Below, piece by piece: positions 1 through 6,242 of a stretch of DNA of 11,811 nucleotides. The stretch comes from RPQJ01 sp041910015 (GTDB taxonomy: Bacteria > Pseudomonadota > Gammaproteobacteria > Steroidobacterales > Steroidobacteraceae). Within the stretch, counting starts at the first letter, position 1; each line of letters begins with the position of its first letter. The stretch is from NCBI GenBank assembly GCA_041910015.1, contig JAYRRR010000104.1, positions 1 to 11,811 of the forward strand, in the 5' to 3' direction. The notes beneath the pieces are model-generated. The model was not told where the DNA came from. It worked only from the letters and a program-made list of their open reading frames with translations, and searched no databases. Both the position numbers and the translations under genes were made by a program.

Positions 1-1391
1 CCCCGCCGGCGCCCCGCCACGCGCCGCTCCAGCGCGTCGAACGCTGCGACGGTGTAGCTCGCGAGCTGCTCGAACGCGGGCAGCGCGACGCCGTTGCCGG
101 TGTAGCCGAGCACGACCTGGTCGGCGTACGACATGAACGTGACGTTGAGACCCACGCCCACGATCAGCGTCGAGACCGGGAACATCGCCTCGAGCCGCGC
201 GCCGTTCAGGTACAGCGGCCGTTCCGGGCCGCGCACGTTGGACACCAGCAGGTTGCCGGTGCGCAGGCCGAGGGCCTCGGGCCGCGCCACCGCCAGCGTC
301 TCGGTGAGCGCGAAGGCCATGACGGCGTAGGCATAGGCGACGTCCTTGCCGAGGCTCCTGAGCTCCGCCTTGGCCGCGCGCGTGTTCGCCACGATCGTGC
401 GCAGCCGCGCATCGATCGGCGCCGCGACCGGGCCGAGCGGCGGCCAGATCGCCGAAACGCTGGTCGTCGCTTCCTTGACGCCCGCCTCGCGCAGCGACAC
501 GGGGCAGAGCGCGACGAGCGGATGATCCGGCGGGCGGCCCTGTTCGCGCAGATAGCGGTTCACGGCCGCATCGAGCAGGCAGAGCACCACGTCGTTGAGC
601 GTGGCTCCCGCGCGGTGCGCGACCGTCTTGAGACGTCGCAGCGGCAGCACGGTGTGCGTGATGGAGCGCGAGCTGGAGATCGGCGCATTCATCGGCGTCG
701 CGGGCGCCGTGAACGCGCGGGTGTGCTGCGGCGTGTAGCCCCGCAGCCCCGCGAGCGTCTGCTCGACGAGATAGAGCCCGCCCACGCCGATGGACCAGGT
801 CCGCCGCGCCAGAGTGCGTGCCTCGCGCTCGAGCGCGCGCTGCAGCCCTTCGGGTGCCGGCCGCGAACGCTCGGGATGATCGAGCCCGATGGTGCTCGGG
901 ATCCTGCGGTCCGCGGCCGATTCCGTCATCGAGCGGCGCAGGATCTCCATGCCGGACTCGCCATCGACGAGCGCGTGGTGAACCTTGTGATAGATGGCGA
1001 AGCGATCGCCCGCGAGGCCGTCGATGAAATACACCTTCCAGCCGGGCCGGTGCCGCTCGAGCATGGGCGCGTGCAGGTCGGCGATCAGCGCGTGCAGTTG
1101 CTGCTCCGAACCGGGCGCGGGCAACGCGAGGTAATGCACGTGGTGGCTCACGTCGATGCGCTCGACGTCCTGCCACAGTGGCATGCCGGCCTTGCGGAAC
1201 AGCGGAATGCGGTTGAACGGCGGACGCGGCGGCGCCCGGCGATAGGCGTCGACGATTTCCTCGAGGACGCGGTCGCGTCGGCCCCGCGGCTTGCGGAAGA
1301 TCAGCACCGAGCCGATGTGACGCGGGTTGGCGACGCTCTCCGTGAGGAAGAACATCAGGTCGAGCATCGGAATCGGTCGAGTGGCGGCCAT
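1..1391 (-). CDS. Wax ester synthase / diacylglycerol acyltransferase (WS/DGAT), 3' end outside window
   Basis: This bifunctional acyltransferase family transfers an acyl group from acyl-CoA to a fatty alcohol (wax ester) or diacylglycerol (triacylglycerol) for neutral-lipid storage at the inner face of the membrane. The minus-strand reading starts at ATG 1391 with the typical N-terminus MAATRPIPMLDLMFFLTES. It carries the catalytic HHxxxDG motif as HHALVDG at residues 138-144 (bases 980-960), the ND motif as LNDVVL (N266-D267), and the C-terminal SNVRGP block (residues 384-389) matching the family's SNVPGP. The frame is open for 463 codons to base 1 with no stop, close to the usual 450-480 residues, so only a short tail is missing. 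No clear Shine-Dalgarno precedes the ATG. The gene is transcribed divergently from marR-emrAB. The family call is firm. Whether wax ester or triacylglycerol is the real product cannot be read from sequence. Confidence 0.93.
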   Translation of the reverse strand, partial: MAATRPIPMLDLMFFLTESVANPRHIGSVLIFRKPRGRRDRVLEEIVDAYRRAPPRPPFNRIPLFRKAGMPLWQDVERIDVSHHVHYLALPAPGSEQQLHALIADLHAPMLERHRPGWKVYFIDGLAGDRFAIYHKVHHALVDGESGMEILRRSMTESAADRRIPSTIGLDHPERSRPAPEGLQRALEREARTLARRTWSIGVGGLYLVEQTLAGLRGYTPQHTRAFTAPATPMNAPISSSRSITHTVLPLRRLKTVAHRAGATLNDVVLCLLDAAVNRYLREQGRPPDHPLVALCPVSLREAGVKEATTSVSAIWPPLGPVAAPIDARLRTIVANTRAAKAELRSLGKDVAYAYAVMAFALTETLAVARPEALGLRTGNLLVSNVRGPERPLYLNGARLEAMFPVSTLIVGVGLNVTFMSYADQVVLGYTGNGVALPAFEQLASYTVAAFDALERRVAGRRR

Positions 1392-1542
1392 CGCGCAACC
1401 GCGCGGCAGCCCGGACCCGGGCGCCGACGCGTCCCCTGGAAACCACGTCCGCCACAGCTTTCCACTGCGTCCGCGGGCCCGGCAATGCGGAGTTTCCCGC
1501 AGCGATTGCCGGTCGACCGGAATACTATGCTATAGTTACTAT
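1392..1542. other. Divergent intergenic region between WS/DGAT and marR
   Basis: About 150 bases separate the two divergent genes. The WS/DGAT-proximal part is GC-rich and I see nothing specific in it. The marR-proximal 40 bases turn sharply AT-rich and hold a 12-bp perfect palindrome (1509-1520) and nested operator-like palindromes (1524-1543), annotated separately. Any promoter for the WS/DGAT gene must also lie here or just inside marR, but I could not find a convincing minus-strand -35/-10 pair. Confidence 0.6.
1506..1536 (+). promoter_or_regulatory. Candidate marR promoter
   Basis: TTGCCG (1506-1511) could be a -35 and TATAGT (1531-1536) a -10, separated by 19 bases, which is longer than ideal. 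If TATAGT is the -10, transcription would start at about 1543, the A of the marR ATG, so the mRNA would be leaderless. This agrees with the absence of a Shine-Dalgarno. The -10 lies entirely inside the palindromic operator, so bound repressor would block polymerase. The promoter is inferred from weak consensus matches. Confidence 0.4.
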
Positions 1543-1543
1543 A
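1524..1543. promoter_or_regulatory. Nested palindromes, probable MarR operator
   Basis: Two perfect inverted repeats share a half-site. ACTAT-GCT-ATAGT occupies 1524-1536 and TATAGT-T-ACTATA occupies 1531-1543, so the block reads as alternating ACTAT/ATAGT half-sites. It ends on the first base of the marR start codon. MarR dimers typically bind AT-rich palindromes of about this size and repress their own operon. That this site binds the adjacent MarR protein is inferred from position and symmetry. Confidence 0.6.
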
Positions 1544-2028
1544 TGTGTCCCACATCATATGAGTCGCAGGTACCCGACACGCTCGCGGCGATGCTCGCCG
1601 ACCTGTTGCGGCTGATGCGCGCCGACTTCTACCAGCGGACGCGGTCACAGGCGCTGGCGCCGCAGCTGTACCGGCTGTTGCTGACCGTGCACCGTCGTCC
1701 GGGTTGCCGGCAGGTCGAACTCGCCGGCTGGCTGGACCTCTCGCCCGTCACGGTCGGTCGCATGCTCGACCGGCTCGAGCGGCAAGGTCTGGTGCGGCGC
1801 GAAAGCCACCCGACCGACCGGCGGGCAACCCGCATCCACGTCGAGCCCAAGGCGCTGCCGATCGTCAAGCGGCTCAACGAACTGCTGGTGCAGGCCCACG
1901 CGCGTGCGCTGGCCGGCATGAGCCCCGCGGAAAGTGACGCCTTGATGGCCGGCTTGCGGCGCGTGCACGAGAACCTGTCGACGGCGCGCAGCCGGGCGAC
2001 GGCGGGAAGACGCAATCATGGCGGTTGA
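1543..2028 (+). CDS. MarR-family transcriptional regulator of the emrAB-type operon
   Basis: A 161-residue winged-helix repressor, normal size for MarR. The DNA-binding domain covers about residues 55-102: a recognition helix near 67-80 (LSPVTVGRMLDRLERQ) followed by GLVRR and the wing signature HPTDRRATRIHV (89-100), matching the family's DPxDRRA pattern. Helices at both ends (about 12-50 and 103-150) would form the dimer interface and ligand pocket. I chose ATG 1543 because it gives the family's normal N-terminus. The frame stays open upstream to 1327, but that stretch lies over the WS/DGAT gene and has no family similarity. No ribosome-binding site is visible, so a leaderless message is possible. 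The last 11 bases overlap emrA, implying translational coupling. By analogy with EmrR/MprA it should repress the pump genes until a toxic ligand binds. Ligand unknown. Confidence 0.9.
   Translation: MCPTSYESQVPDTLAAMLADLLRLMRADFYQRTRSQALAPQLYRLLLTVHRRPGCRQVELAGWLDLSPVTVGRMLDRLERQGLVRRESHPTDRRATRIHVEPKALPIVKRLNELLVQAHARALAGMSPAESDALMAGLRRVHENLSTARSRATAGRRNHGG
2004..2010 (+). promoter_or_regulatory. Ribosome-binding site for the emrA-type gene
   Basis: GGGAAGA lies 7 bases before ATG 2018, inside the end of the marR coding region. It supports the 2018 start and re-initiation by ribosomes finishing marR. Confidence 0.6.
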
Positions 2029-3118
2029 AGCGGAAATCCGGGCGGACGCCGCCCTCGACACGATTGCCGACGCCCCGGCGCCGGCGCGACGCGGCCTCCG
2101 GCTCGTGCTGCTGGTCATCGTGCCGCTCGTCCTCGTCACGCTGGCGCTGTACGCGTTCGGCCGCAGTGGCACGGTGGCTTCGACCGACAATGCCTACGTC
2201 AAGCAGGACCGCGTCGACGTCACGGCGCTCGTCTCGGCGGACGTGCGCCGCGTCGCGGTGGTCGAGAATGCGCGCGTCCACCCGGGGCAGACCGTGCTCG
2301 AGCTCGACGACGAGAAGCTGCGCGCCGCGGCCGCCAGCGCGGCCGCGGACCTCGCGAACGCGCGGCTCTCGGTGCAGACCCTGCGCGCCGAGTACAACGC
2401 CCGGGTCGCCGAGCGGCAGGTCGCCCGCGAGACGGCGGCCTACGCCCGTCGCCAGTACGCACGGCAGCGCGAGCTGGTCGATCGCAAACTCGTCGCCGAG
2501 GCGGCCCTCGACGAGGTGCGCCACACCGCGGAAAGCGCCGACGGCGCCGTCGCTGTCCTCGACCTCCAGGTCGCGGAGGCCAGCGCACGGTTGGGCGGCA
2601 ATCCCGACCTGCCGGTCGACGCACATCCGGCCGTCCGCGCGGCCGCCGCGCAACTCGAACGTGCGCAGGTCGACCTCGGCCACGCAGTGATGCGCGCGCC
2701 GCGGTCGGGCGTCGTCAGTCACCTGCCGCAGGTCGGCGACCACGTCGTCGAAGGCCGTGCCGCGTTCGCCATCGTCGTCAACGACGAGGTCTACGTCGAG
2801 GCGAACCTGAAGGAGACGGACCTGGGCTGGGTCAAGCCCGGGCAGTCCGCGCGCGTCGTCGTCGACATCTATCCCGACGTCGTGTGGCACGGCCGGGTCG
2901 AAAGCGTCGCGCAGGCGACGGGCGCCGAGTTTTCGCTGCTCCCGGCCCAGAACGCCTCCGGCAACTGGGTCAAGGTCGTGCAGCGCATCCCCGTGCGCAT
3001 CGTGCTCGAGCGCGGCCCGTCGATGCCGGCGCTGCGCAGTGGTGCGAGCGCAGAGGTCGAAATCCAGACCGACGCGCCGACACGCCTGCAGCGCTGGCTC
3101 GCGTGGCTGCACGGCTGA
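2018..3118 (+). CDS. emrA: EmrA/HlyD-family membrane fusion protein of a multidrug efflux pump
   Basis: A periplasmic adaptor (366 residues) linking an inner-membrane MFS exporter to an outer-membrane channel. It has a short cytoplasmic N-terminus, one membrane anchor at about residues 27-48, then the family block TDNAYVKQD (56-64). A biotinyl-lipoyl half-motif follows (VHPGQTVLELDDEKL), then a long Ala/Arg/Glu-rich helical hairpin, and the second lipoyl half (APRSGVVSHLPQVGDHVVEG). The EmrA signatures ANLKETDL and FSLLPAQNASGNWVKVVQRI appear in the C-terminal beta-barrel and membrane-proximal region. The start overlaps the marR stop by 11 bases and is preceded by a good ribosome-binding site. 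The MFS partner follows after 28 bases. The EmrA-subfamily assignment is secure; the drug profile is not. Confidence 0.94.
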   Translation: MAVEAEIRADAALDTIADAPAPARRGLRLVLLVIVPLVLVTLALYAFGRSGTVASTDNAYVKQDRVDVTALVSADVRRVAVVENARVHPGQTVLELDDEKLRAAAASAAADLANARLSVQTLRAEYNARVAERQVARETAAYARRQYARQRELVDRKLVAEAALDEVRHTAESADGAVAVLDLQVAEASARLGGNPDLPVDAHPAVRAAAAQLERAQVDLGHAVMRAPRSGVVSHLPQVGDHVVEGRAAFAIVVNDEVYVEANLKETDLGWVKPGQSARVVVDIYPDVVWHGRVESVAQATGAEFSLLPAQNASGNWVKVVQRIPVRIVLERGPSMPALRSGASAEVEIQTDAPTRLQRWLAWLHG

Positions 3119-3146
3119 GACGCCGGGCCCCACCGCGACGGCATTC

Positions 3147-4679
3147 GTGATTTCGTCCGCGCAACGCCGCTTGCTGGTCAGCGTCGGCACCGTGCTGGCG
3201 ACGCTGCTCTATGCGGTCGACACCACGATCGTGAACGTCGCCTTGCCCCACATCCAGGGCACGCTGCAGGCCACGCAGGAGCAGGCCGCCTGGATCGTCA
3301 CCTCGTACATCGTCGTGAGCGCGATCGCCATGCCCCTCGCCGGCTGGCTCGGCATGCGTTACGGCCTGCGCGCCGTGCTCGGCATCGCCGTCGCGGGGTT
3401 CACGCTGGCGTCGGTGCTGTGCGGCGTCGCGGACAGCCTCGCCGGAATGGTCGCCGCGAGGATTCTGCAGGGTGTCTGCGGCGCCGCGCTGGTGCCGCTG
3501 TCGCAGGTCGCGCTGCTGCAGGAGTTTCCGTACGAAAAGCACGGGCAGGTCATGGCGTTGTGGAGTCTCGGGGTGATGGTGGGTCCGGTGATCGGACCGA
3601 CGCTCGGTGGCTGGCTCACCGACGAGTGGAGCTGGCGCTGGGCGTTTTTCGTCAACGTGCCATTCGGCGCCGTCGCTTTCGTCGTGCTGATGCGCGGTCT
3701 GCCCGCGCGTCGCGACGCCACCGGAGCGCGACCGTTCGACTGGCTCGGGTTCGTGCTGCTGTCCGTGGCGCTCGGCGGCTTCCAGCTCATGCTCGACCGC
3801 GGCCACACGCTCGACTGGTTCGAGTCGCCCGAGATCATGGCCGAGGCCTTCTGCGCCGCGCTCTGCGGCGGGATGTTCATCGTGCATGCCGTCACGACGC
3901 GGCACGCGTTCGTCGACCCGACCCTGTTCCGCGACCGCAACCTCGCCGTCGCGCTGCTGCTGATGTTCACGATCGGCCTCGGCATCATCAGTCCGACCGT
4001 GCTCGTGCCGAGTTTCCTGCAGTCGATCCAGGGCTATCCGGCCGCGGATGCCGGAGTGATCCAGGCTTCGCGCGGCGTGGGCGCGATGATCGCCGTGATC
4101 ATCGCCGGCCGGTTCGTTTCGCGCGTGCCGCCCCGCATTCTCATTGGTGCCGGCATCCTCTGCGGCGTCGCTTCGCTGCTGTTGCTCGGCGGCATATCGG
4201 TCGACGCGTCGCGCGAGTACCTGGCGATGTCGGGTCTCGTGAACGGGCTCAGTTCGCCGCTCGTGTTCGTGCCGCTGTCGACGACGGCCTACGCGACGCT
4301 GCTGCCTTCACAGCGGGCCGAGGCCGGCGCGCTGCTCACGCTGGTCCGCACCATGGGTTCTTCGATCGGCGTCTCGGCGGTCGTCGCGCTGCTCGCGCGC
4401 TCCACCCAGATCAACCAGAGCTACCTCGTCGAGGGCTTCACCGCCTATTCGACCGACCGGTGGCAGCAGCTCGGCTTCGAGCCCGGCGCGAACGCCTCGA
4501 CCGCGGGCCTGGTCGGCGAGATCACCCGGCAGGCCGCCGCAATCGGCTATTCCAACGACTATTACTGGCTCGCGCTGACGACGCTCCTGGTGTTGCCGCT
4601 GGCGTGGCTGGTGCGCAGCCGGCCGGCGGCCCCGGGCAAGGCGGCACAGCCCGACCTCGAGGTCATCGAGGGCATGTGA
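3147..4679 (+). CDS. emrB: EmrB/QacA-type (DHA2) MFS multidrug transporter
   Basis: A proton-driven drug exporter of the 14-helix DHA2 branch, 510 residues, the usual length for EmrB. Helix 1 carries the DHA2 signature VDTTIVNVALP (D25 to P34). The loop between helices 2 and 3 has motif A as GWLGMRYG (66-73). Helix 4 has ARILQG, and helix 5 has antiporter motif C as GPVIGPTLGGW (146-156), followed by WSWRWAFFVNVPFG, a hallmark of EmrB-like proteins. The frame is open back to 3039 inside emrA, but GTG 3147 puts the start just before helix 1 with a 28-base gap. It has no strong ribosome-binding site, so the exact start is uncertain. It should act with the preceding adaptor in one complex; the outer-membrane channel is not encoded in this window. 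Confidence 0.93.
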   Translation: MISSAQRRLLVSVGTVLATLLYAVDTTIVNVALPHIQGTLQATQEQAAWIVTSYIVVSAIAMPLAGWLGMRYGLRAVLGIAVAGFTLASVLCGVADSLAGMVAARILQGVCGAALVPLSQVALLQEFPYEKHGQVMALWSLGVMVGPVIGPTLGGWLTDEWSWRWAFFVNVPFGAVAFVVLMRGLPARRDATGARPFDWLGFVLLSVALGGFQLMLDRGHTLDWFESPEIMAEAFCAALCGGMFIVHAVTTRHAFVDPTLFRDRNLAVALLLMFTIGLGIISPTVLVPSFLQSIQGYPAADAGVIQASRGVGAMIAVIIAGRFVSRVPPRILIGAGILCGVASLLLLGGISVDASREYLAMSGLVNGLSSPLVFVPLSTTAYATLLPSQRAEAGALLTLVRTMGSSIGVSAVVALLARSTQINQSYLVEGFTAYSTDRWQQLGFEPGANASTAGLVGEITRQAAAIGYSNDYYWLALTTLLVLPLAWLVRSRPAAPGKAAQPDLEVIEGM

Positions 4680-4733
4680 GGCGCGCCGTCGCGGGCCGGC
4701 AGCCGCACCGCGAGTGGTCTATCTTGCGCAACC
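4680..4733 (+). other. Short gap between the emrB-type gene and the GT-C gene
   Basis: These 54 bases show no terminator (no stem followed by a T-run). A lone TATCTT (4720-4725) could be a weak -10 for the next gene, but no -35 is visible. The simplest reading is read-through from the efflux operon. Confidence 0.35.
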
Positions 4734-6242
4734 GTGACTGATCCGACTTCCAGCGCGACGCGTGCCGAGCGCGGGCTGCTCGTCGGGGCCGTCGTCGTCA
4801 TCGTCGTGATGGCGTGGCTCGCGGCATCGTGGCGACCGCTCGGGTACGACGAGCTCTTCACGTACTACGTCGCTCGCCTGCCGTCGGCGGCGTCTGTCAT
4901 TCGCGCGCTGCTGTCGGGCGCCGACGCGAATCCGCCGCTCGACGACCTGCTGCGGCATGCGTCGATGTCGCTGCTCGGCGAGTCGCCGGCCGCATTCCGG
5001 CTGCCTTCCGTGCTCGTGTTCATGGCGGGGCTGCTCGCGATCCACGGCTACGTACGCCCACGCGTCCCGGGCGCCGCCGCGCTCGCGGCGCTGCTCGTGC
5101 CGGCGGGTACGGCCGCGATGAGCTTCGCCCATGAAGGCCGCGGGTACGCGCTGCTGTTCGCGTCCGGCGTGCTCGCACTGCTCGCCTGGCAACGCGCGAT
5201 CGCCGCACCGACCCCGCGACGCCTGGGGTTGCTGGCGCTCGCCCTGTGCGTCGGCCCGCTGTCACACGTTTTCGGCGTCCTGAGCGTGCTGCCACCCGCG
5301 ATCGGCGAGGCCTGGCGCTCGGCGCAGCGGCGGCGGCTGGATCGACGGATTCTCGCGGCGTTCATCGGCGGCGTCCTGCTCTCGCTGTCCGCGGTGCCGT
5401 TTGCGCAGCCGGCCTCGAGCGTGCAGGGCGCCTCGGGGGCCGGGCCCGCCGGCCTCGCGGACGCCGTCCGGTACGCTCTCGGCTTCCTGCAGTACGCAGG
5501 CTCGCCGGTGCTTCTGGTGTTCGGGGCCAGCGCGCTGCTCGTGTGCGTGCTCGCGCTGGGCCCGCGCACGAGGGTCGCGTTGCGTCTCCAACTGCCGCTG
5601 CACGAACTGGTGGCGGCCGTCGCGCTCGTGGGCGTTCCGCTTTGCGCCTGCGTGCTCGCGGCGACACTGACGCGCACGCTGACGGCGCCTGACGTCGTCG
5701 CCTTCGTGCCCGGTGTGGCGATCCTGCTCGGCTACCTCGTCGCGCTGGTGACGAAGCTCATGCCGCGCACCGCGTGGATGGCCGTCGGCGGCATCGCCGC
5801 CCTTGCGGTCACGAGCCTCTTCTGGACGCTCGTCGATTTTCTGAAGCAGGAGCCGTTGCCGGCGCCGTTGCGGCAGGCGATCGAACTGTCGTCACTGCCC
5901 GTGGCATTCGACACGCCGCACCAGTTCCTCGAATACGGCTTCCAGGCGCCGGCGCTCGCGCGCGATCGCTTCGTCTATCCGATGGATGCCGGGCTCGCCC
6001 GACGCCTGCGCGGCTCCGACGACGACGAGATCGCTTTGCGTGGTCTCGCACGCATCGTGCCGTTGAACGTGACCTCCTATGTCGAGTTCGCGAGCCGCAC
6101 GCCGGAATTCCTGCTCGTACGTGACTACCGCCACGCGCCCGCGCTGGCCCGGCAACTGCCCGTCGACGGCTTCTGCCTGGACGAGCTGCTGCAGTCAGGA
6201 ACGGTCGTGCTGCTGCACGTCACCTGGAACTGCGATGGCTGA
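4734..6242 (+). CDS. GT-C fold membrane glycosyltransferase-like protein (PMT/ArnT-type)
   Basis: A 502-residue polytopic membrane protein. After helix 1 (about 14-32) the first periplasmic loop contains YDELFTYY (D39-E40), the position of the catalytic acidic residue in GT-C enzymes. Further on come ANPPLDDLL (65-73), GESPAAFRLPS (81-91) and HEGRGY (132-137), a pattern seen in PMT/ArnT-like transferases that use lipid-phosphate sugar donors. About 8-10 more hydrophobic segments follow, then a soluble, probably periplasmic C-terminal region from about residue 375. GTG 4734 is preferred because the next in-frame starts would cut into helix 1; no ribosome-binding site is seen. It lies co-directional with emrB. 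Its last 48 bases overlap the convergent PepSY gene. Acceptor and sugar are unknown, and activity is inferred from motifs only. Confidence 0.75.
   Translation: MTDPTSSATRAERGLLVGAVVVIVVMAWLAASWRPLGYDELFTYYVARLPSAASVIRALLSGADANPPLDDLLRHASMSLLGESPAAFRLPSVLVFMAGLLAIHGYVRPRVPGAAALAALLVPAGTAAMSFAHEGRGYALLFASGVLALLAWQRAIAAPTPRRLGLLALALCVGPLSHVFGVLSVLPPAIGEAWRSAQRRRLDRRILAAFIGGVLLSLSAVPFAQPASSVQGASGAGPAGLADAVRYALGFLQYAGSPVLLVFGASALLVCVLALGPRTRVALRLQLPLHELVAAVALVGVPLCACVLAATLTRTLTAPDVVAFVPGVAILLGYLVALVTKLMPRTAWMAVGGIAALAVTSLFWTLVDFLKQEPLPAPLRQAIELSSLPVAFDTPHQFLEYGFQAPALARDRFVYPMDAGLARRLRGSDDDEIALRGLARIVPLNVTSYVEFASRTPEFLLVRDYRHAPALARQLPVDGFCLDELLQSGTVVLLHVTWNCDG

Noticed and set aside
522..1535. Long plus-strand open frame opposite the WS/DGAT gene
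   Set aside because: Its translation is Arg/Ala-rich and of low complexity without a recognisable domain, while the minus strand carries the complete set of WS/DGAT motifs.
1327..1542. Upstream extension of the MarR reading frame
   Set aside because: The added 72 residues overlap the 5' end of the WS/DGAT gene and the operator palindromes and have no MarR similarity; ATG 1543 gives the usual family length.
1874..3190. 438-codon minus-strand frame opposite emrA
   Set aside because: A GC-driven shadow: the emrA frame on the other strand has lipoyl, hairpin and EmrA signatures throughout.
3419..4741. 440-codon plus-strand frame overlapping emrB in another frame
   Set aside because: It is Arg-rich with no membrane helices, while the emrB frame shows all DHA2 motifs in order.
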